From a virus: a stretch of DNA of 43,500 nucleotides. The stretch covers positions 1-43,500 of the IMG/VR virus record IMGVR_UViG_3300050821_004062. One strand, given 5' to 3'. Numbering within the stretch: the stretch's first letter is position 1; each line of letters starts with the position of its first letter. Positions 6,280 through 13,236 of the stretch are shown one piece after another. The position numbers were made by a program, and so were the translations under genes. The notes beneath the pieces were generated by a model. That model saw only the letters and a list, made by a program, of their open reading frames with translations, was not told where the DNA came from and made no database searches.

Positions 6280-6540
6280 CGCTCTGCGGGCGAAGGTGGA
6301 GGGACGAGATCAGTAACAAGTTCGTGCGGCGGCGTTCACGCGGAACGCATCTAGTTGCCCTCGTATGGTGGGCACGGGCGTAAAGAGCAGCGGATTTTTA
6401 ATCCGAAGGTTGCCTCTGGCCCGGAGGCTGGCGTCAGGCAACTCCGATGCCATAGCTCAAAGCCCACGGTCGGTAACCAATCCGGCCCGCACGATTCATT
6501 TTTGACTCTAGGGGTACGCGCTGCGAATACGGAGGAGAAC
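6280..6540. other. Gene-free region around the tRNA-like locus
   Basis: No protein gene is supported here; the frame that crosses it belongs to the gene starting at 6541. It holds the permuted tRNA-like structure and an alternative long stem made by GCATC (6347-6351) and AGTTGCC (6353-6359) with GGCAACT (6437-6443) and GATGC (6446-6450). I see no convincing promoter. Confidence 0.5.
6368..6467 (+). tRNA. Candidate circularly permuted tRNA-Lys (UUU)
   Basis: The 3' half of a tRNA comes first: D-stem 3' strand GAGC (6385-6388), A26, anticodon arm GCGGA-TTTTTAA-TCCGA (6390-6406, anticodon TTT at 6397-6399), variable loop AGGTT, T-arm GCCTC-TGGCCCG-GAGGC (6412-6428), acceptor 3' strand TGGCGTC (6429-6435) and A73. 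Nine bases later the 5' half follows: GATGCCA (6446-6452), TA, GCTC (6455-6458). The two acceptor strands pair over 7 bp with one G-U, and GCTC pairs with GAGC. All arm and loop lengths from 22 to 73 are canonical. The open ends are closed by GTGGGC (6368-6373) with GCCCAC (6462-6467). Odd points: T-loop TGGCCCG is not TTCRANY, position 27-43 is mismatched, and CCA is not encoded. Confidence 0.6.
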
Positions 6541-7206
6541 ATGGTCGAGCCGGCGAGCGATAGTTACGACATTGTAGCGTTTGCGCGTGACGATCCGCGG
6601 CGCTTTTTTGAACTGGTCGAACACCTCTCGCCGCGAGATGCGGAAATTATTCTGTGCTTCGCTCTCCTCCAAAAGCGTCCTACAGATTTGTCAATACTAT
6701 TCGGAAAGGCAGGGCACCGTGCAGAAGAAGATTTACACAAAGCAGCCCACAAACTCGCCGGACTTATCGAGTTTGGTCCGAACCCCGACGTGGAAAAAGT
6801 TGAGCCGATACTTGCGCGGATCGGGGCCGATCATCTCCATGAGGGTGCCGTGGGATATTCTCAGGCCCGTAACTTCGAAGGATTTCCCGGACTCCGCCAA
6901 CGAATGTTCCGCGCGTTCAAAAAACTCCACGCCTCGGAAGGGCGCGAAGAAGGGCTGCTAGCAGGGTGGCTTCTGTGGCTCGTAGACGGCTCCGATCCGC
7001 AAGGGAAGGGCTGGCGCAAACGAAAATCCAGCGGTACGGTATATAAGTTAGGGCCAACGGTGTTTGGGAAAAGTCCTGACTTGCCACGATACGAAGGTGA
7101 CAGGTGGACCGGAGGCGGGCGGGTGAATTCTCGGGGCGGGCAGGGGCAAATTGCGATGCAGACCAAAATCGGCCGCAAGTTGAAATTCTTGTTGAGGGAG
7201 AAGTAA
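6541..7206 (+). CDS. Hypothetical protein with HTH-like segment, 221 aa
   Basis: ATG at 6541 with a strong GGAGGAG site. Residues 28-65 (LSPRDAEIILCFALLQKRPTDLSILFG and onward) read like a helix-turn-helix of sigma region 4 or small-terminase type, with an LSxLFGxAG turn. The C-terminal half has a GWLLWLVDGSDPQGKGWRKR block and a basic tail. It lies upstream of the packaging genes and no other small terminase is visible, so small terminase or late regulator are both possible. Neither can be shown from sequence alone. Confidence 0.5.
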   Translation: MVEPASDSYDIVAFARDDPRRFFELVEHLSPRDAEIILCFALLQKRPTDLSILFGKAGHRAEEDLHKAAHKLAGLIEFGPNPDVEKVEPILARIGADHLHEGAVGYSQARNFEGFPGLRQRMFRAFKKLHASEGREEGLLAGWLLWLVDGSDPQGKGWRKRKSSGTVYKLGPTVFGKSPDLPRYEGDRWTGGGRVNSRGGQGQIAMQTKIGRKLKFLLREK

Positions 7207-8478
7207 ATGCCTGACGGCCAGATGATGACGAAGGCCATCGCGAAGCAGCAATTAGCGTACTGGCGAAACATGAACGTGCTGCACCCGGAAGATGCGGAAG
7301 TCATGCAAAATTTCGCCTCGTGCCTGTTCACGCTGGGTGAGCACGAAGAAGCCATGAAGGTTTTCCCGCTCGCCTACGACTTAAACACATCCTCGTCCGC
7401 GATCGCGATGAACTACGGCATGATTTTGAAGGAACTCGGCCAGTTCGCAAAAAGCGCCGAAGTGGTACAACACGCCTACAACCTTGAGCCAGAGTTTTTC
7501 TACCTAAGACTCGGCTGGGCGGAATCGCTGCTCAGAAATGGCAACTGGCGCGAAGCGTGGCTGCTCTACGATGAAGCGCGGCCCTCGACGAAGTTTGGCG
7601 CACGCGACAATCTCGGACTGCCGGAAACGATCAAGCTCTGGAAAGGCGAACCGCTAACGGCGCCAGAGAACAAGCTGCTGGTGCTCGGCGAAGGCGGAAC
7701 CGGAGATCGCATCACGTACTCGCGCTGGTTGCCCGAACTGGACAAACTCGGCATCGACTGGATTTACTTCCCTGACGCGATTCCGGGAATACCTGGATTG
7801 CAGAGCCTGTTCGATCGCGTTCCGTGGCTGAAGGGGAAAACCAAGAAGCTCGGAGAGGGCTACGAAGTGTCCCATTGGACTACATCGTTCAGCCTGCCAG
7901 CCGCGTTCATGGCGATCCCGACGCAAATCCCGAAGTACCCGAGTTTCTTCGAGCCTGACCCCGAATTGAAAAAGCAATACGAGATCAAGCGTACAGACGA
8001 CCTTCCGGTGTACGGGCTGATCTGGGGAGCGAACGAATTATTTGAAGGTGGAATGAAGTTCCGGTCGCTGTTAGAATCGCAGGCGATGCGGCTGGTGCTG
8101 ACGACCTCGGACAAATGCCACTGGGTAAACTGCTGGATGGGAGACACGCATGGAAACAACTCAAAACTCGGCTTCCCGGTTCTCAATCCGAAATTTGAAA
8201 ATTGGGAAGAGACTGCGGCTCTGCTGGCGAATATGGACGGCATCGTCACAACAGATAACGGCGCTGGATGGCTGGCTCAAGCTCTCGGGATACGTTGTTC
8301 AATATTGCTTTCTGGAAACAGCGACTGGAAGTTCCTTCGTGGAAGTGAAAAAAGTTATTGGCATGAGCGATCTCGCCTTTTCCGCAACGACGGACAAGGC
8401 TTCGAGAACGCCATCGACAAATTGATTCTCTCCATCAGGAATGGGGAAGGGGTGGGGCGATGTGGACGTATGATATAG
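7207..8478 (+). CDS. TPR-containing GT9-like glycosyltransferase, 423 aa
   Basis: Residues 15-120 form TPR-like helical pairs (ASCLFTLGEHEEAMKVF, GMILKELGQFAKSAEVV, WAESLLRNGNWREAWLLYDEA). The C-terminal half resembles glycosyltransferase family 9: a GEGGTGDRI entry, DGIVTTDNGAGWLAQALG matching the DTGxxHLAxALG donor site but with W in place of the usual His, and a late NSDWKFL. GT9 enzymes transfer heptose in LPS synthesis; TPR fusions also occur in flagellin glycosylation. Such a gene in a phage could modify the host surface. It connects with the HldE-like genes at 41265 and 42530. The stop overlaps the next gene by 19 nt. Confidence 0.65.
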   Translation: MPDGQMMTKAIAKQQLAYWRNMNVLHPEDAEVMQNFASCLFTLGEHEEAMKVFPLAYDLNTSSSAIAMNYGMILKELGQFAKSAEVVQHAYNLEPEFFYLRLGWAESLLRNGNWREAWLLYDEARPSTKFGARDNLGLPETIKLWKGEPLTAPENKLLVLGEGGTGDRITYSRWLPELDKLGIDWIYFPDAIPGIPGLQSLFDRVPWLKGKTKKLGEGYEVSHWTTSFSLPAAFMAIPTQIPKYPSFFEPDPELKKQYEIKRTDDLPVYGLIWGANELFEGGMKFRSLLESQAMRLVLTTSDKCHWVNCWMGDTHGNNSKLGFPVLNPKFENWEETAALLANMDGIVTTDNGAGWLAQALGIRCSILLSGNSDWKFLRGSEKSYWHERSRLFRNDGQGFENAIDKLILSIRNGEGVGRCGRMI

Positions 8479-8837
8479 GTTCCGGGCGTTTGTACGCCGA
8501 TGGAGGGGGTTTAGTCGGCGTGGGGTACTCTGGGGTGCCTGAATTCAAAAATGACTACGGGGCGGGAAGTCTGGTCGATCAGGGGCCGATTCCTTCGGGG
8601 CTTTACACCATCGGCGCTCCGGTCGATACCGAAACTCATGGACCATACGTTTTGCCGCTCACCCCGGACCCTTCCAACCAGATGTTCGGCAGATCGGGAT
8701 TCCTCATCCACGGTGATTCCATAGCGGCTCCGGGCACAGCATCAAAAGGGTGCATAATTCTAGCGCGTGACGTGAGAGAGAAAATCGGAACGTCAATGGA
8801 TCACGACCTGCAAGTGGTCATCAGGATGGCACCATGA
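8460..8837 (+). CDS. DUF2778/Tlde1-like peptidoglycan enzyme, 125 aa
   Basis: GSGRLYADGG near the start, GPIPSGLYTIG in the middle and the hallmark FLIHGDS ... ASKGCIIL near residues 82-102, giving His and Cys of an L,D-transpeptidase-type active site. DUF2778 proteins cut or exchange bonds in peptidoglycan peptides; known members include type VI secretion effectors. No classical endolysin is seen on the plus strand, so this is the best lysin or virion-associated wall enzyme candidate. No signal peptide is evident. Confidence 0.65.
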   Translation: MWTYDIGSGRLYADGGGLVGVGYSGVPEFKNDYGAGSLVDQGPIPSGLYTIGAPVDTETHGPYVLPLTPDPSNQMFGRSGFLIHGDSIAAPGTASKGCIILARDVREKIGTSMDHDLQVVIRMAP

Positions 8838-9124
8838 GCTTTTCCAACATCACCCAAAACCCGCCACTCGGCCAAATGAACATCGAGCCGATGGATCAGT
8901 GGTACGCGGCCATCGAAAACCTGACGGCTGAGGGCGATGCGAACTCCGTCAACATTCCGTGGCTGCTGTCGATTTCAGTTTCAGTCGGAAACGCCACAAC
9001 GGAAGCAATCGCCAAAAACTGCGTCGTGTTTGTAGATCCTGAGTGGGGCGAAGTAACAGGCATGGGCAAGGCCGGAATGGGCTCGGGATCGGGTGAGGGG
9101 GGAGGGGTTTATGTCGGTTGGTAG
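8834..9124 (+). CDS. Hypothetical protein, 96 aa
   Basis: ATGA overlap with the previous gene. A mostly polar, beta-rich-looking sequence with IPWLLSISVSVG in the middle and a long Gly/Ser/Met tail (GMGSGSGEGGG). No family recognised. It lies between the wall enzyme and a membrane protein, which fits a lysis-region accessory role, but that is position only. Confidence 0.5.
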   Translation: MSFSNITQNPPLGQMNIEPMDQWYAAIENLTAEGDANSVNIPWLLSISVSVGNATTEAIAKNCVVFVDPEWGEVTGMGKAGMGSGSGEGGGVYVGW

Positions 9125-9377
9125 GCTGGCGGCGCTCGCGGTAATCAATGGGATATGGCTGCTCTTTAATTTCTCGCTGTCATGGCAAAATCTCAACTGG
9201 CGGAAGCGTGAGCGAGAACTTTTCCTTCAGGCCGAAGCTCTGGTCAAACAGGCCGAAGAAACTCTCGCTCAGGCCCGGTCGTGCGAGTACAAGGTCTGCC
9301 CGACGTGCGGCAAGATCGTGCAGGGCGTGTGCCTGACGTGCTTGCAAGCCGTGCCGTCTAACGCTATTGAGGGCTGA
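9111..9377 (+). CDS. Membrane protein with coiled coil and zinc knuckles, 88 aa
   Basis: ATG 9111 follows a GAGGGGGAGGGG site. One N-terminal membrane helix (LAALAVINGIWLLFNFSL), then a charged coiled-coil stretch (RKRERELFLQAEALVKQAEETLAQA), then CPTCGK and CLTC. Membrane helix plus coiled coil is the plan of an Rz-type inner spanin, and a lysis gene is upstream, but the C-terminal zinc site is not typical of Rz. The last codons (AVPSN) coincide with a GTGCCGTC element. Confidence 0.5.
   Translation: MSVGRLAALAVINGIWLLFNFSLSWQNLNWRKRERELFLQAEALVKQAEETLAQARSCEYKVCPTCGKIVQGVCLTCLQAVPSNAIEG
9349..9373 (+). promoter_or_regulatory. GTGCCGTC late element, copy 1
   Basis: GTGCCGTC at 9351-9358 followed by TAACGCTATTGAGGG. 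It is inside the end of the preceding gene and 8 bp before the ATG at 9381. Its tail is the most divergent of the eight copies. Confidence 0.45.
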
Positions 9378-9380
9378 GAA

Positions 9381-9680
9381 ATGTCCAACACTTTAACCAC
9401 TAACCCGCTCGTTCTCGATACTGCGGCCACCATCGCGTTCAGCCGCCCATTGCTGGCGAAGCGCATCGACTGGGTAGGCGCCGCGACTGTCGGCAACGCC
9501 TGCGTAATCGCGGACCTCGGCGGAAACATTCTCACTAAGGGAACGTGCTCGGTTGTCAACGCGGTCGTGTCGCTCTGGAATGGGCCGATCAAGTTGACGC
9601 TTCCGGGCAAAGTCGGGAATCCGAACGGGTCATGGCAGGTATCGACGATTCAGAGCGGCCAGATTTTAGTCTGGTTCTAA
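9381..9680 (+). CDS. Hypothetical virion-type protein, 99 aa
   Basis: Short beta-rich sequence (TAATIAFSRPLLAKRIDWVGA, VIADLGGNILTKG) ending ILVWF. It could be a small decoration or head-completion protein. No family recognised; the guess rests on position and composition. Confidence 0.5.
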   Translation: MSNTLTTNPLVLDTAATIAFSRPLLAKRIDWVGAATVGNACVIADLGGNILTKGTCSVVNAVVSLWNGPIKLTLPGKVGNPNGSWQVSTIQSGQILVWF

Positions 9681-9690
9681 GGGGGAGAGC

Positions 9691-9918
9691 GTGGACATCG
9701 TAGGCAAGCGCGGCGTCAAAGGCGGACAGGGAAACCAGGCTTCGCACTACTCTGATATCATCGCTCGGGCAGGATCGTGGCAGTACGGAAACGATGCCCA
9801 GTACGCGGACATTGAAGCCGAAAAAAAGGAAGAAGATTTGAAGTTCGGAGTTCCGAACGATTTCAGCGGACGGCCCGAGGAAGAACACGATCCGGGCGGA
9901 ATCAAAGGTGGGAAATGA
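9691..9918 (+). CDS. Hypothetical protein, 75 aa
   Basis: GTG start preceded by GGGGGAG. Gly/Lys-rich ends flank an acidic centre (ADIEAEKKEEDL). Predicted to be largely unstructured. Overlaps the next gene by 4 nt. Confidence 0.45.
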   Translation: MDIVGKRGVKGGQGNQASHYSDIIARAGSWQYGNDAQYADIEAEKKEEDLKFGVPNDFSGRPEEEHDPGGIKGGK

Positions 9919-10169
9919 GCGAGTACAAGCGACACGACGAACTCGTGAAAGACAATCCCGGCGGACTTGATACGCTGGAAAATCCGCACAACTTTTCTTC
10001 CAATCCCGGCTTCATATCCACAGCGGGAATGCTTGGCGCTTCGACGCCAGCGGGCGGCGGCGTAACTCGCGGCACGTCTGCAAGGGGGTCACTTCCCGCG
10101 AGGCCGATCCTTGGCAAGCCGTTCAGCGGAGGCCCGGCGCATCCCCTCGGACTCTACAACCGGGGATGA
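9915..10169 (+). CDS. Hypothetical protein, 84 aa
   Basis: ATGA overlap with the previous gene, and GGTGG upstream. Gly/Pro/Ser-rich and probably disordered. No family recognised. It belongs to a run of small proteins between the lysis and packaging regions. Confidence 0.45.
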   Translation: MSEYKRHDELVKDNPGGLDTLENPHNFSSNPGFISTAGMLGASTPAGGGVTRGTSARGSLPARPILGKPFSGGPAHPLGLYNRG

Positions 10170-10187
10170 CCGACCAGATACGGGATC

Positions 10188-10424
10188 ATGGGGCGGAACG
10201 GACGAAAATCCCCAAGGACCAAACGAAAGCACGACATGATTGAGCGACTGGGAAACGGTAGAATTTTCGTTTCAAAAGGGACGCCAATTCCGTACCTTTG
10301 TCCGAAGTGCGATGCGATAATACCGTACGTAATAGTGGAAATCGTGACCTGTTGGGCGTGCGGCCACGAGGCTCCCGTCGCAGAGTTTGACGATATTGAA
10401 TTTATTCCACGGAAGGCTCAGTAA
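10188..10424 (+). CDS. Zinc-ribbon protein, 78 aa
   Basis: Basic N-terminus (RNGRKSPRTKRKHD), then CPKCD and CWACG 20 residues apart, a four-cysteine zinc ribbon, and an acidic C-terminus. Nucleic-acid or protein binding is plausible. The stop is directly followed by the next ATG. Confidence 0.55.
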   Translation: MGRNGRKSPRTKRKHDMIERLGNGRIFVSKGTPIPYLCPKCDAIIPYVIVEIVTCWACGHEAPVAEFDDIEFIPRKAQ

Positions 10425-10739
10425 ATGGAACACCGCGAAGATGGTTTGATGGTCGATTACTCCGGTACGGAATTGCAGAGCACCGGAACGCGCCAAGGCA
10501 ACTACCCCGTCGTCTACAGCGTGAAGCAGGAGAAGGAACTGGGCGCGTTCGACCAGGAGAAAGCGCTAATGAAGGCCATGAACGAAATCCGCGAGTACAC
10601 GCCAAAGAGCATGACCCCAAGCGTGCGCGAAAAATTCTCGATCATGTGCGAGAACATTTTCAAGAAACACGGCATCACGGCGGACAAATATCAGCAGTAC
10701 TTCGGGCACTTGGGAACCACGGATCAGCTTCACCGTTAA
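10425..10739 (+). CDS. Hypothetical protein, 104 aa
   Basis: Starts straight after the preceding stop with GAAGG upstream. The C-terminal two-thirds is helical (FDQEKALMKAMNEIREY, SVREKFSIMCENIFKKHGI). No family recognised. The stop is three bases before the second GTGCCGTC element, so this gene probably ends one expression unit. Confidence 0.5.
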   Translation: MEHREDGLMVDYSGTELQSTGTRQGNYPVVYSVKQEKELGAFDQEKALMKAMNEIREYTPKSMTPSVREKFSIMCENIFKKHGITADKYQQYFGHLGTTDQLHR

Positions 10740-10742
10740 CCC

Positions 10743-10769
10743 GCGTGCCGTCTATCTAGGTTATGAAGG
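10743..10769 (+). promoter_or_regulatory. GTGCCGTC late element, copy 2 (contains start codon)
   Basis: GCGTGCCGTC at 10743-10752 followed by TATCTAGGTTATGAAGG. The ATG at 10763 inside the element is the start of the next gene, with no room for a normal ribosome binding site. Confidence 0.6.
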
Positions 10770-11020
10770 CGCACACTCCACATACGCAGCCAGTAAAGAC
10801 GGGACCGTTCGGGCCGAAGCTCGACAAGATGGACATGCAAAACAACCCGTTCCGCGCCGCGTACCACACCGGGCACGACTTGAACGAGTCCTACAAAATG
10901 CCAGCGCCGAACGCCAGCGGGAAAAACCACAGCTACATGCACCCCACGGGCGCACCATCGCAGAGCAAAGGAAACAAAACTCCGGCTGGTCCGATTCAGA
11001 CGGGGAAGAATACTTACTAG
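10763..11020 (+). CDS. Hypothetical protein, 85 aa
   Basis: Start codon lies inside a GTGCCGTC element. His/Pro/Asn/Lys-rich, with no hydrophobic core (TPHTQPVKTGPFGPK), so probably disordered in isolation. It may be a small virion or assembly protein. No family recognised. Confidence 0.45.
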   Translation: MKAHTPHTQPVKTGPFGPKLDKMDMQNNPFRAAYHTGHDLNESYKMPAPNASGKNHSYMHPTGAPSQSKGNKTPAGPIQTGKNTY

Positions 11021-11028
11021 GAGGCATC

Positions 11029-11313
11029 ATGGCAACTCTCGTCGAATCCGGTAACAAGAAAGTTTTCAAAGCGCCCACTCCGAACTCCTCGACCTCGCGG
11101 GAGAACACCATCATCGAAAAAACGAAGGCTCTGGCGTTCGACGTGGGCCCGGTGATCTCGCACGAAAATTTCGAGCACAAGGGCGACCGGCCGGCTGGCT
11201 CGCAGAACTCCATCGCGGACATGGAGAATCTGAGCGGCAAAGAACTCCAAGAATCCTACCGGGCCGGATTCCCCATGAGCGCCGCGCACATGGACAAAGT
11301 TTCGGACCGCTAA
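11029..11313 (+). CDS. Hypothetical protein, 94 aa
   Basis: Excellent AGGAGG site before the ATG at 11029. Polar and mostly helical, ending in LSGKELQESYRAGFPMSAAHMDK. It is the last gene before a strong terminator. Function unknown. Confidence 0.5.
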   Translation: MATLVESGNKKVFKAPTPNSSTSRENTIIEKTKALAFDVGPVISHENFEHKGDRPAGSQNSIADMENLSGKELQESYRAGFPMSAAHMDKVSDR

Positions 11314-11323
11314 ACCGGGGGAT

Positions 11324-11369
11324 GGGGCGCGTGGGTTGCTAATCTAATCCTCACGCGCCCCGACTTTTT
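11324..11369 (+). terminator. Rho-independent terminator
   Basis: GGGGCGCGTG (11324-11333) pairs perfectly with CACGCGCCCC (11352-11361) over 10 bp with an 18-nt loop; GAC then TTTTT follows. It sits 10 bp after the stop of the 94-aa gene, and the start codon of the next gene abuts the T-run at 11370. Confidence 0.85.
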
Positions 11370-11528
11370 ATGAGCGTAGAATCCGTGCTCGGCAGTCCGC
11401 AAACCGCGCAGATGATGCGAGATTTTAAGAATGGAAAGCTCCGACGAGGCTCCGCGAAAGTCACGCGCAAAAAAGACGCCATCAGCCTCGCCCTCTCCCG
11501 ATCCCGAAGAACTCCCAAGCAAAGCTGA
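11370..11528 (+). CDS. DUF6496-like small protein, 52 aa
   Basis: Contains MMRDFKNGKLRRGSAKVTRKKDAISLALSRSRR, which matches the 'FKxGxLxSGSxxxVxxxxQAIAIALSEAR' pattern of small DUF6496-type phage proteins. Highly basic; function unknown. The ATG directly follows the T-run of the terminator and the gene overlaps the terminase start by 98 nt in another frame, so readthrough or a promoter at the terminator is needed. Confidence 0.55.
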   Translation: MSVESVLGSPQTAQMMRDFKNGKLRRGSAKVTRKKDAISLALSRSRRTPKQS

Positions 11529-13209
11529 AATCGAGAGACTTCTAAAGTGGAAAGCCTCGATTGAGGCAGATGATCCCGCCACGCCTAAAGTGTGGGAACC
11601 GGAACTACCAGAGACGCCAGCCGTCGCGCCGTGCATATCCATGAATGAATCCTCGGCAGATCGCGGTCGTCGCGATCTGTTCTTCTTGGCGAAAGACATT
11701 CTAGGCTACAAAGATATGATCCCCCGAGTGCATCAACAGGTGTGCGACATTTATGGTCCTGTCGATCCGGGGAAGCCATTGCAGGATCAGGATACGGTAC
11801 ACAATTACTTGATTATTGATCCTCGCGGCGAGTTCAAAACTTCGATTTCACTGGCGAAGACGATTCAAAATTGGGTCAACTTTCCCGAAGCCGCTACTCT
11901 CCGCATGGCTGGTAAAGAATCGCTCGTGCAGGGCATGGTGCAGGAAATCAAAGATCAAATCCTCACGAACACCACGTTTCGAGAACTGTATCGCGAGCAC
12001 GTACCGTGGAGCGAAAAAAAAGGGCAGGAAGGCGAGCCGCCATCTGATTTCGGATCGGCCTACAAAATGACCAATCCCTCCCGGAAGAAGCCGCGTAAAG
12101 AAGCAACAATTTCCATTTCTACTCTCGAATCTGCGAAGGCGAGCACGCACTACGAGTGGATCACTGGCGACGATCTTGTGCATGAGACGAATTACCAGAC
12201 ACGAGAACTTCTTCTGAAAACTATCGAACAGTGGGATCTGTCGCGCAACTTGCTAAACCCTCGCGGATATCGAGAACTGCTGGGAACGCGCTATGACTGG
12301 TCGGACTTGTACGGACACATCATCGAAAAGAACAAAGGCCAGTGGCGCGTAAACTGTCGGCCGATCTGGACGGAAGATTTGGATTTCGCCAAGGCGAACG
12401 GGTTTTTAATCCCGGACGATTACAAAGAAGGCGACCTAATACACCTTCACCCGGAACGCTGGAGCTTGCAGGAACTGGCTCAGATTCAGGACGAAAACCC
12501 GTTCCTATTCAACTGCCAGCGGCTAAATAACCCAGTTCCCGCCAGCGCCGACAACTTCCCCATGCTCGAACTGGTGAAGCATACGGTGAAGCGCGAAAAG
12601 TATCCTGACACCGGCCTGCTCAACATCTTCATGGGCTGGCGCTTCGACTTCATTGACCCGGAATCCGATCCGGCCTGCGGCGTAGTAGCAGGGTGGGATT
12701 CGAAGGGCCGGCTGTTCGTGATCGACTGCGTTATGGGAAGGTTCAAGCCCTCGCAGATCATCGACCTGATGGTGCAGTTCTGGCAGAAGTGGCCAATCTC
12801 GCGCATGGTGCTCGCCGACAATAAGCGGGAGAGGATGCTGGAGGCGGGGTTGATGTCGCGGCTCCGGCAGTTGCGGCTTTCGTTCCCGATTGACTGGGTA
12901 AAGTTCGGCGGGGTCGATCAATCAGAAGATGCGATGATTAGCCAGGTGCTTTCTCTCGAACCGCTGCTCCGGGAAAATCAGCTATGGTTCCACAGCGAAC
13001 TTCCGCACCTGACCAACTTGTACCTGCAATTCTCGCGCTTCCCCAAGTTCAAGATGCGGAGCATTCCGTACGCGATTTCGCGGCTGATGCACTATCGAAC
13101 GATGACGCAAAACAACGCGGCGTTCGCGGCCTACGGAGTGGAACTCTACAGCCCTTCGCTATCGTGGAATCACGAGGACATGGAGTTGGGAGCGGGGCTG
13201 ACGGGCTAG
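11431..13209 (+). CDS. terL: Terminase large subunit
   Basis: The 592-aa packaging motor. A disordered charged N-terminus is followed by IIDPRGEFKTS near 128-138 as the ATP-binding loop (a variant Walker A), WITGDDLV near 235 as Walker B, and a C-terminal RNase H-fold nuclease beginning FMGWRFDFIDPES, with a second acidic block at VVAGWDSKGRLFVIDCV and VLADN further on. It cleaves concatemeric DNA and drives it through the portal encoded next. The stop is directly followed by a GTGCCGTC element. The ATG at 11431 is not well supported by a ribosome site, and the true start could be slightly different. Confidence 0.85.
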   Translation: MESSDEAPRKSRAKKTPSASPSPDPEELPSKAEIERLLKWKASIEADDPATPKVWEPELPETPAVAPCISMNESSADRGRRDLFFLAKDILGYKDMIPRVHQQVCDIYGPVDPGKPLQDQDTVHNYLIIDPRGEFKTSISLAKTIQNWVNFPEAATLRMAGKESLVQGMVQEIKDQILTNTTFRELYREHVPWSEKKGQEGEPPSDFGSAYKMTNPSRKKPRKEATISISTLESAKASTHYEWITGDDLVHETNYQTRELLLKTIEQWDLSRNLLNPRGYRELLGTRYDWSDLYGHIIEKNKGQWRVNCRPIWTEDLDFAKANGFLIPDDYKEGDLIHLHPERWSLQELAQIQDENPFLFNCQRLNNPVPASADNFPMLELVKHTVKREKYPDTGLLNIFMGWRFDFIDPESDPACGVVAGWDSKGRLFVIDCVMGRFKPSQIIDLMVQFWQKWPISRMVLADNKRERMLEAGLMSRLRQLRLSFPIDWVKFGGVDQSEDAMISQVLSLEPLLRENQLWFHSELPHLTNLYLQFSRFPKFKMRSIPYAISRLMHYRTMTQNNAAFAAYGVELYSPSLSWNHEDMELGAGLTG

Positions 13210-13210
13210 G

Positions 13211-13236
13211 GCGTGCCGTCTAAGTCTAGTGTATGG
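13211..13236 (+). promoter_or_regulatory. GTGCCGTC late element, copy 3 (contains start codon)
   Basis: GCGTGCCGTC at 13211-13220 then TAAGTCTAGTGTATGG. The portal ATG at 13233 is inside it. Confidence 0.65.

Noticed and set aside
6385-6436. attP core copied from a host tRNA-Lys gene
   Set aside because: An attP copy should keep the T-loop and run to the tRNA 3' end; here the T-loop is not canonical and the matching acceptor strand is downstream. No integrase is seen.
6353-6443. Ordinary (unpermuted) tRNA using AGTTGCC/GGCAACT as acceptor stem
   Set aside because: The 7-bp stem is tempting, but no D-arm fits the 25 nt that follow, and the 3' strand is 8 nt past the T-arm. The permuted reading explains every segment.
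6355-6540. Upstream extension of the gene at 6541
   Set aside because: It would code through the tRNA-like structure. The GGAGGAG site fixes the start at 6541.
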